Source: a bacterium (GTDB taxonomy: Bacteria > Actinomycetota > Acidimicrobiia > Acidimicrobiales > CATQHL01). From it: 19,128 nucleotides of DNA. The number at the start of each line of letters is the position of its first letter. Positions within the stretch are counted from its first letter, which is position 1. Positions 1 to 5,244 of the stretch are shown here, in pieces. The position numbers were made by a program, and so were the translations under genes. The notes under the pieces are model-generated. The model was given only the letters and a program-made list of their open reading frames with translations. It had not been told where the DNA came from and did no database searches. The stretch spans positions 1 to 19,128 of the forward strand of contig JAPONU010000065.1 of the NCBI GenBank assembly GCA_026713745.1, read 5' to 3'.

Positions 1-885
1 CGGCAACCCCACGACAGCCGCGGCCACGCCGAGCGTCCCGGCCAGAAACGCGCGGTCGGCGGTGCGGTGCACACGCCGGGCGGTGTCGGTGCGGAGACGT
101 TCGGCAATGTGCCGGCGGCGCTGCCAGAGCGTTGCTCCCACCACGAGCACAAGCACGCACAGCAACTGCAGCAGTGCCAGCGCCGCAGCAGTGTCGAACT
201 CCAGGCGTTGCACGGCGAAACGCCAGATCTCGGTGTCCAGCGTCGCCCGGCGCGGCCCGCCCAGAATGAGAATAACCCCGAAGGATGTGAAATTGAATAG
301 GAATACGATTGCACTCACGGCAGCTATCGCAGGCGCCAGACGCGGCAGGGTGACCGCGCCGAAGACCCGCAGCGGGCTCGCTCCCAGCACCGCGGCCGCC
401 TGTTCGGGAGCAGGATCCAGCTGCGACCAGTAGGCCGCCACCGAGCGGGCGATGATCGCGTAGTTGAAGAACACGTGCGCCGCCAGGATTGCCCAGACCG
501 TGTGGTGGAAGCGGTCTGCGAGCCCGGAGCGGTCCATGAGCGACAGGAAGGCGGCGGCCACCACCACCGTCGGCAACACGAACGGAACCACCAGGAGGGC
601 GTGCACCAGCCGCCGGCCGCGGAAGCGCAAGCGCGCCAGGACCGCCGCGGTGGGCAGCGCCACTACCAGGCAGAGACCGGTGGAGGCAAGTGCCTGCCAG
701 GTGGTGAACCACAGCACGCCGGCTGTGATCGGGTTGCGCCAGGTCTCGAGCAGGGTGCCGGCGTCGAAGCTGCGGACCAGCACGCCGACCAGCGGGTACA
801 GGAAGAAGACCCCGATGAAGGCCGCCGGCAGCGCGACCAGGGCGGTCGGTGCCAGCCGGCGTGAGAACCGGGCGCCGGAGGTCAG
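1..885 (-). CDS. thiP: ThiP-like thiamine ABC transporter permease (partial)
   Basis: The minus-strand frame is open from about position 1059 down to base 1 and runs off the left edge, so only the N-terminal half of a roughly 500-residue ThiP-type permease is present. Translation gives successive hydrophobic segments, beginning LVALPAAFIGVFFLYPLVGV, and an EAA-like loop containing AAAVLGASPLRVFG near positions 350-400, typical of ABC importer permeases that contact the ATPase. It follows the ThiB-like gene and the TPP riboswitch, so the likely cargo is thiamine or its phosphates; the ATPase (thiQ) would be expected beyond the left edge. The start is uncertain: no ATG, GTG or TTG occurs in frame between the upstream stop at 1060-1062 and the first membrane segment. 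CTG at 885 is used here as the best available start. A REP-like palindrome lies just upstream in the same frame. Identity as a permease is firm; the 5' end is not. Confidence 0.85.
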   Translation of the reverse strand, partial: MTSGARFSRRLAPTALVALPAAFIGVFFLYPLVGVLVRSFDAGTLLETWRNPITAGVLWFTTWQALASTGLCLVVALPTAAVLARLRFRGRRLVHALLVVPFVLPTVVVAAAFLSLMDRSGLADRFHHTVWAILAAHVFFNYAIIARSVAAYWSQLDPAPEQAAAVLGASPLRVFGAVTLPRLAPAIAAVSAIVFLFNFTSFGVILILGGPRRATLDTEIWRFAVQRLEFDTAAALALLQLLCVLVLVVGATLWQRRRHIAERLRTDTARRVHRTADRAFLAGTLGVAAAVVGLP

Positions 886-897
886 GGTGTCGCCAGG

Positions 898-925
898 CTC
901 TGGATTCCGGCCTTCGCCGGAGTGG
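898..925. repeat. REP-like palindromic repeat
   Basis: The stretch contains the inverted repeat TCCGGC (906-911) and GCCGGA (916-921) around a CTTC loop. Read on the minus strand it is CACTCCGGCGAAGGCCGG followed by AATCCAG. This resembles a short palindrome dispersed between genes in many high-GC bacteria, which often shows up in spurious translations as HSGEGRNPE. It lies between thiB and the first membrane segment of the permease, and reads through in the permease frame. Only one copy was seen in this window, so membership of a dispersed family is inferred from memory of the motif. Confidence 0.55.
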
Positions 926-1003
926 CGGGGGTGGTCGCTGGTGGGAGGTGAGTTGTTGGGGGAACGGCCCGGGGCGGGAGTCGGGAGTGCATGCGCCGGT
1001 CGG

Positions 1004-2194
1004 TCACCGCAGGACGATCTCGACCCAGCGGCGTGTCCAGTTGTCTCGCTCGGCGGCGATCAGGGCCGGGTCGAGGCTGAGTGGCTCATCGACCGTCACG
1101 GCATGGGCGGCGAAGACCTCCGGCACCTCGGCGGTGCCGCTGGCGGGGAACACGAACATGTTCAGCGGGATGTCCTCCTGGAAGGTGTCCGAGAGCATGA
1201 AGTCCACGAACGCCTGCGCCCCGGGGAGGTTCTCGGTGCCCGCCAGGATTCCGGCGAACTCGATCTGGCGGAAGCAGCCGTCGGTCAGCACGCCGGTGGG
1301 CGGGTTGTCCGTCGGCGGGTCGGCGAAGATCACCTCGGCGACGGGGCTGGTGGCGTATGAGGTCACGAGAGCCCGCTCCCCTCCCCCGGCCACGAACTCC
1401 CCGAAGTACGCCTCGCTCCAGCCGGCAGTCACAGACACTCCCCCGTCCCGCAGACCGGCCCAGTAGTTCTCCCAGCCGTCGACGCCGAACGCCGCCACGG
1501 TGGCCAGCAGGAACGCCAGGCCGGGCGAGGAGGTCTCCGGGTTCTGGGTCACGAACGATCCCGCGTGGCGCGGGGCGGCCAGATCCTCGAGGGTCTCCGG
1601 CGGAGGGCCGTCAGTGGCGTCGATCCAGTAGTTCACGCAGACGTCGCCGTAGTCGATCGGTGTGACGCGATCCTGGGCATCGAGCTGAAGCTCTGCGGGG
1701 ACGGTCTCGACCGCCGGCGAGCGGTACGGGACGAAGAGGTCCTCGTCCAGAGCCCGTTGCAGGAACGTGTTGTCGATGCCGAAGACCACATCGGCGATGG
1801 GGTTGTCCTTGGTGAGGATGACCTGGCTCAGCATCGACCCCGTGTCCTCGCCGGTGAGCAGGTTCACCGTGATCCCGGTGCTCTCCTCGAACGACTCGAT
1901 GATGCCCTCGGAGACGGCGAAGGAGTCGTGCGTGACCACCGTGATCTCGCCCGGTTCGGGCGCGGGTGCGGGCTCCGGTGCCGGCGCGGGTGCGGGCTCG
2001 GGTGCCGGCGCGGGTGGTGGCGGGGGCTCAGGGACAGGCGCTGGTTCCGATGCGGGCGCCGGCGCCGGCGCGGCTGTGGGCTCTGCCGCCGTCGGCGAAC
2101 CCTCGTCGGCGCCGCACCCGATCACAACGAGAATGGCCAGCGCAACCGCGCCCAACAAGATCGAAAGATAACGACGATGAATGATCGTGCGCAT
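1004..2194 (-). CDS. thiB: ThiB-like thiamine-binding lipoprotein of ABC transporter
   Basis: This is a 396-residue periplasmic-type binding protein. The N-terminus has basic residues, a hydrophobic stretch and a lipobox VIGC with Cys27, so it is probably a lipoprotein anchored outside the membrane. Residues about 34-83 form a Pro/Ala/Glu linker. The binding domain starts near EITVVTHDSFA and contains the ThiB-like stretches DVCVNYWID, TQNPETSSPGLAFLLATVAAF and GWSEAYFGEF, so thiamine, TMP or TPP is the likely ligand. The ATG at 2194 is supported by a GGAGGG ribosome-binding site that forms the end of the TPP riboswitch immediately upstream. The permease follows on the same strand. The Pro-rich linker is longer than in typical ThiB proteins and probably acts as a spacer from the membrane. 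An iron-binding relative is less likely given the riboswitch. Confidence 0.92.
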   Translation of the reverse strand: MRTIIHRRYLSILLGAVALAILVVIGCGADEGSPTAAEPTAAPAPAPASEPAPVPEPPPPPAPAPEPAPAPAPEPAPAPEPGEITVVTHDSFAVSEGIIESFEESTGITVNLLTGEDTGSMLSQVILTKDNPIADVVFGIDNTFLQRALDEDLFVPYRSPAVETVPAELQLDAQDRVTPIDYGDVCVNYWIDATDGPPPETLEDLAAPRHAGSFVTQNPETSSPGLAFLLATVAAFGVDGWENYWAGLRDGGVSVTAGWSEAYFGEFVAGGGERALVTSYATSPVAEVIFADPPTDNPPTGVLTDGCFRQIEFAGILAGTENLPGAQAFVDFMLSDTFQEDIPLNMFVFPASGTAEVPEVFAAHAVTVDEPLSLDPALIAAERDNWTRRWVEIVLR

Positions 2195-2198
2195 GAAT

Positions 2199-2281
2199 TC
2201 CCTCCGCTGGCATTACCCAGATCAGGTCCTGCGGGTCGGCGAGTTGCCTCGCCCTCTCAGCCCGAAGATTCGAACTCCCCG
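2199..2281 (-). ncRNA. TPP (thi-box) riboswitch
   Basis: Read on the minus strand, the leader contains CTGAGA, then a perfect hairpin GGCGAG-GCAA-CTCGCC (P3), then GACCC and the conserved block ACCTGATCTGGGTAATGCCA followed by GCGGAGGGA. These are the core sequences of the thiamine pyrophosphate aptamer. The last bases, GGAGGG (2200-2205), are also the ribosome-binding site of the ThiB-like gene, whose ATG starts 5 bases downstream. TPP binding would therefore be expected to hide the ribosome-binding site and repress translation of the uptake operon. No separate terminator hairpin is visible between aptamer and gene, which also points to translational control. Confidence 0.95.
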
Positions 2282-2293
2282 ATTTCGCTGACC

Positions 2294-2323
2294 ACTGTAC
2301 GGCGGGTCGCCATCCGGCCGCAA
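2294..2323 (-). promoter_or_regulatory. Candidate promoter of the thiamine uptake operon
   Basis: On the minus strand TTGCGG (2323-2318) and TACAGT (2299-2294) are separated by 18 bases, a plausible -35/-10 pair. Transcription would start near 2287, just before the TPP aptamer, which is where the leader RNA should begin. The position relative to the riboswitch is the main support; the hexamers themselves are imperfect. Confidence 0.45.
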
Positions 2324-2359
2324 GGTCGGGCCCGGTTCCCTCTTGGGTGGTCACGCCGG

Positions 2360-2365
2360 TAGCGT
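2360..2365 (+). promoter_or_regulatory. Candidate -10 box for a leaderless transcript
   Basis: TAGCGT matches the actinobacterial -10 pattern TANNNT and lies 7 bases before the ATG at 2373. No ribosome-binding site is visible in front of that ATG, so transcription could start at the A of ATG. No clear -35 element is seen. Confidence 0.3.
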
Positions 2366-2372
2366 TGACGGC

Positions 2373-3833
2373 ATGTCACACCGCCTGGAGGTCATGCTGA
2401 CCAGCCGGCGCCCCGACGGCACCTGGACTTGGCGGGCCGCCGGTGCCCGCCAGCCGAAGGGTGTGCTGGAGGAGGGCCTGGTGCCCGCGGGCGCTGCGGT
2501 GGGCGACGTCCTGCGGGTGGAGGCCGAAGTGAGCGTCGATGGCATCGCTGTGCGCCAGGTGCTGCCGACCAAGGCGGAGAGGCCCGAGGCACCCCGTGTG
2601 GAGCATCTCGGAAATCAGCGGTTCACCGAGGGCGTGACGGGTCCGGCGAAGTTGACGCGAGGCTCCAACGATCGGAGCGAGCGTTCCGGCGGCCGCCGGC
2701 GGAGGGATGGCGACGGTGGCCGGGGCCGCGACGGTGGTCGGGGCCGCGAGGGCGGGCGGCCGCAACGGGGCCCGAGAGACGGATCGGGTCATCGAGGAGG
2801 TCGCGACAGGCCTCAGCGCGCTCCCCGCCTGCGCGCCGCCGGCAAGCACCGTGATGCCTGGCTGGAAACGTTGTCCGCCGAGGAGCGGCCCATCGCCGAC
2901 CGACTCGCCAACGAGGGAATCCGGGCGGTGCGCCAGGCCCTGCAGGCCGAAAGTTCGCCGACCGAGGGGCAGGAGGACGGCCGACTCGACGCGGCCACCG
3001 AGGCTCGCCTCGCGGTCGTGGAGGAGTTGTTCTCAGCATTCCGGGTGGTGGATTGGCGGGATCGAGCCGAAGAGGCCCGCAAGGTGTGCGACGAGGTGGA
3101 TCTGCGCGACCTGCGCTCGGTCGTCGCCGGGATCCCCGAGCCCGCCCCCGACGAGGAGGCGCGCACCCTGGCGGAGGAGTTGCGCAGCAAGTTGGCGGCT
3201 CGGGTCGACCGGGAGCACTCGGCTTGGATCGCCGATCTGGGTTCGCTGCTGCGGAAGGGTCGCCTGGTGACGGCTCTGCGTGTCAGCCAGCGTCCCCCCA
3301 AAGCGGGGACGCCGCTGCCGGAGAGTCTGGCGGAGAGCCTGCAGCAGGGCGCCAAGTCTCAACTGGACGCGGGCACCGAGGACGACCTGTGGGTGAGGAT
3401 GCTGGAGGCGGCCGCCCAATCCCCCATCCGCTTGGTCCTCGTGGCCGACGAGTTACCCGCGGAGCCCTCCGAGCGGCTGCTGCGTACGGTGCGCCGCTTC
3501 GAAGATCGGCTCCCTGCGCTGCGTGCACAGTTCGCCGCGCACCTCGACGCGCCGGCAGAGGTTGTCGAGCCGGAGCAGGCCGAGGCGGAGCCTGTCGCTG
3601 AGCAAGAGGCCGCCGCCGAGCCGGAGCAGGCAGCCGAGGCGGAGCAGGGCGTTGAGTCGGAGCCTGCTGCCGAGGCGGAGCAGGACGTTGAGCCGGAGGT
3701 TGCTGCTGAGCCGGTGCCGGCCGAGGAGCCGGCGGAGACCGTTGAAGCCTCCGACGTTTCAGGCGAGGCGGTCCAAGACGCCGAGGCGGGTGAGGAACTC
3801 CCCCAGCCCGGCGGTGAGATCGAGGTCGTCTAG
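2373..3833 (+). CDS. Uncharacterised protein with RGG-like linker and acidic tail
   Basis: This 486-residue protein could not be assigned to a named family. The ATG at 2373 (MSHRLEVMLTSRRPDGTW) is preferred over an in-frame TTG at 2343 because the stretch between them looks non-coding. Four regions are visible: an N-terminal domain (about 1-75) with alternating hydrophobic residues, possibly a small beta-barrel; an Arg/Gly-rich linker (about 98-150, with repeats such as GGRGRDGGRGREGG) like RNA-binding RGG segments; a predicted helical core (about 155-390) rich in Glu, Leu and Arg; and a repetitive acidic Pro/Ala/Glu/Val tail from about 392 to near the end. It resembles, from memory, hypothetical proteins of Acidimicrobiia. 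The gene is divergent from the thiamine operon, and its last 75 bases overlap the NUDIX gene on the other strand. A nucleic-acid-related role is suggested only by the RGG-like linker. Confidence 0.8.
   Translation: MSHRLEVMLTSRRPDGTWTWRAAGARQPKGVLEEGLVPAGAAVGDVLRVEAEVSVDGIAVRQVLPTKAERPEAPRVEHLGNQRFTEGVTGPAKLTRGSNDRSERSGGRRRRDGDGGRGRDGGRGREGGRPQRGPRDGSGHRGGRDRPQRAPRLRAAGKHRDAWLETLSAEERPIADRLANEGIRAVRQALQAESSPTEGQEDGRLDAATEARLAVVEELFSAFRVVDWRDRAEEARKVCDEVDLRDLRSVVAGIPEPAPDEEARTLAEELRSKLAARVDREHSAWIADLGSLLRKGRLVTALRVSQRPPKAGTPLPESLAESLQQGAKSQLDAGTEDDLWVRMLEAAAQSPIRLVLVADELPAEPSERLLRTVRRFEDRLPALRAQFAAHLDAPAEVVEPEQAEAEPVAEQEAAAEPEQAAEAEQGVESEPAAEAEQDVEPEVAAEPVPAEEPAETVEASDVSGEAVQDAEAGEELPQPGGEIEVV
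3567..3735 (+). repeat. Degenerate tandem repeat encoding the acidic tail
   Basis: Imperfect repeats of units such as GCCGAGGCGGAGC and GAGCCGGAGCAGG run through this stretch. They encode an acidic tail rich in Glu, Ala, Pro and Val at the C-terminus of the uncharacterised protein. Repeats of this type can change length by slippage. Confidence 0.6.
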
Positions 3834-4160
3834 CTCCTCGAGGGGTACCCAGCGGGCCTCGGTGGCGTCGTCGCCTGCCTGTGGCGGGTCATCGCCCAAC
3901 ACCGTCACCCAGAAGTCGGCGATCACGTAGTGGTGTTGATCGTCGATCCGTTCCACCCAGTCGGCGAACCCCTCGCACAGGACTTCCAGACCGGTCTCCT
4001 CGGAAACCTCTCGAACCACGGCTGCGGCGAGCGTCTCACCCCACTCCACCCGTCCCCCCGGCACCGACCACTGGCCGGCTGCCGGCCCGTGCCCGCGGCG
4101 GATCAGCAGCACGCACCGGTCCCGGACGGCGATCGCGCCGACGCACACCTCCGGGCGCAT
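3759..4160 (-). CDS. NUDIX hydrolase
   Basis: This 133-residue protein carries a complete NUDIX box at residues 36-58: Gly36, five residues, Glu42, seven residues, then REVSEETGL. The box binds the divalent metal that cleaves a nucleoside diphosphate linked to another group. The length is normal for a single-domain MutT-like protein, and the substrate cannot be told from the sequence. Its ATG shares one base with the TGA of the upstream acetyltransferase gene, so the two are probably translationally coupled. The last 75 bases overlap the convergent plus-strand gene. The family is certain; the specific reaction is unknown. Confidence 0.93.
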   Translation of the reverse strand: MRPEVCVGAIAVRDRCVLLIRRGHGPAAGQWSVPGGRVEWGETLAAAVVREVSEETGLEVLCEGFADWVERIDDQHHYVIADFWVTVLGDDPPQAGDDATEARWVPLEELDDLDLTAGLGEFLTRLGVLDRLA

Positions 4161-4654
4161 CAGCGCTCGCTCCCGGAATCGGGTGGCTCCAGCCGGCGGT
4201 GGACCTGGAGAGCGCGAGCCGTCAGCCCGTACCGCTCGAAGAAGTTCTTCGTCACCCGGTCACCGGGAAGTGCCACGGCGTCGACAGCCGCGGCGCCCTC
4301 CTCGGCCGCCCAGAGCAGTACCTCGTCCATGAGCGCCTCTCCCAAGCCGACTCCTCGGGCCTCGGGCAGGACGTAGAGCGCATCGATCTCCACCAGAGAG
4401 GCACCGTTGGTCAGGACAACGAGACGCGCCGCGGCGAATCCCATCGAGGAACCGTCGAGGCTTCCCACCCACAGTCGCACCGCGCCGCCTTCCAGAAGGC
4501 GGCCGAAACCGGTGGCCTCGAAGGCTTCGGGATAGCGAATTGCCATCAGCATGGTGCCACCGCGCTGATCCGCCGCTTGCTGCCGCGCGGCGCCTTCGAG
4601 GGCCGCCAGGGCAGCGCAGTCGGCGGCGGTGGCCGCGGCGACGGCGACCCTCAG
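4160..4654 (-). CDS. GNAT family N-acetyltransferase
   Basis: The acetyl-CoA loop ARGVGLG is followed by the expected helix, after the strand IDALYVLPE, and the C-terminal part FFERYGLTARALQVHRRLE is typical of the fold. An ATG-initiated reading starts at 4552 (130 residues) but would lack the first strand and helix of the domain. The same frame continues upstream without a stop and reads LRVAVAAATAADCAALAALE, a convincing GNAT beginning. The only start in that extension is CTG at 4654, which overlaps the TGA of the preceding gene in the arrangement CTGA. That longer form (165 residues) is used here. The substrate is unknown. The downstream NUDIX gene overlaps by one base. Confidence 0.85.
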   Translation of the reverse strand: MRVAVAAATAADCAALAALEGAARQQAADQRGGTMLMAIRYPEAFEATGFGRLLEGGAVRLWVGSLDGSSMGFAAARLVVLTNGASLVEIDALYVLPEARGVGLGEALMDEVLLWAAEEGAAAVDAVALPGDRVTKNFFERYGLTARALQVHRRLEPPDSGSER

Positions 4655-5133
4655 GGGCCCAGCCTGTCCAGCGACGGGCAGATCTCCTCACCGGAGGGGC
4701 AGCGTGGTGCCTTCCGGCTGCCGAGTTGGCTCTTGGACACCAGCAGGAAGCATCCCTCACAGAGCCATTCGTCGTCGCGGCGCGGCGTCACCGAGCCGAG
4801 CAACTCCGCAGGCTGGCCGGTCTCGACCTCGCCCGCCTCCTCGGCGCTCTCGATGTCGTCGCCGGCGACGAGGCGGTCGCGCAGGATCGTGTTGAGATCC
4901 GCCTCGAGGTTGTCCGGATCCACCTCGTCGTCGAATTCGCCCTCGACCTGGGGCGGCCGCTTGGCGGCGGGGGGCTTGGGGGGTGCGTCCTTCTCGTCCT
5001 CTTCGAGTTCATCGTCGTCGTCGTCGAGAGGATCGTCGCTGTCGTCCTCGAGGTCCTCGTCGAACTCGGGATCGAACGCGGGGCTGTCCTCCTCCTCGAT
5101 GTCGAGGCCCAACAAGTTGTCATCGTCGGACAT
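4651..5133 (-). CDS. DUF4193-like acidic protein with C-terminal zinc ribbon
   Basis: The protein has 160 residues if started at the ATG at 5133, which has a GGAGAG ribosome-binding site 6 bases upstream; an in-frame ATG at 5160 lacks one. The N-terminal half is extremely acidic, with long Asp/Glu runs, followed by a short Pro/Lys-rich patch. The C-terminus has CEGCFLLVSKSQLG and then CPSGEEIC, a CxxC...CxxxxxxC arrangement fitting a small zinc ribbon. The stretch before and through the CxxC resembles the C-terminus of actinobacterial DUF4193 proteins, whose function is unknown. It heads a coupled gene set with the acetyltransferase and NUDIX genes. The family match is from pattern memory; the acidic N-terminus is longer than in the DUF4193 proteins I recall. 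Confidence 0.75.
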   Translation of the reverse strand: MSDDDNLLGLDIEEEDSPAFDPEFDEDLEDDSDDPLDDDDDELEEDEKDAPPKPPAAKRPPQVEGEFDDEVDPDNLEADLNTILRDRLVAGDDIESAEEAGEVETGQPAELLGSVTPRRDDEWLCEGCFLLVSKSQLGSRKAPRCPSGEEICPSLDRLGP

Positions 5134-5179
5134 GCGTCTCTCCGGCTTCATCGCTGGCACCGATCACCTGCGAAGGCGG

Positions 5180-5185
5180 ATCATA
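5180..5185 (-). promoter_or_regulatory. Candidate -10 box upstream of the DUF4193-like gene
   Basis: On the minus strand TATGAT lies about 47 bases upstream of the ATG at 5133, in the gap after the thyX-like gene. It is a close match to the -10 consensus, but no good -35 element is found at the usual distance. Confidence 0.3.
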
Positions 5186-5214
5186 GACACACGCCGTCAC
5201 AAAATGCGGCACGT

Positions 5215-5231
5215 CGCGGCCGGCGGCCGCG
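5215..5231 (-). terminator. GC-rich hairpin, possible terminator after the thyX-like gene
   Basis: CGCGGCC (5215-5221) and GGCCGCG (5225-5231) form a perfect 7-base-pair stem with a 3-base loop. On the minus strand it lies 13 bases after the stop of the thyX-like gene and before the next gene's candidate promoter. A short T-rich stretch follows about 10 bases later rather than directly, so it is not a textbook intrinsic terminator. Confidence 0.4.
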
Positions 5232-5244
5232 GGACTGTTCGGCG

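Noticed and set aside
1955..2095. Tandem repeats that might have been a CRISPR or regulatory repeat
   Set aside because: The repeats encode the Pro/Ala/Glu linker of the ThiB-like lipoprotein in frame, and there are no regular spacers.
2343..2372. Longer start (TTG at 2343) for the uncharacterised plus-strand gene
   Set aside because: The extra ten residues look non-coding, and ATG 2373 has a suitable -10 box for leaderless expression.
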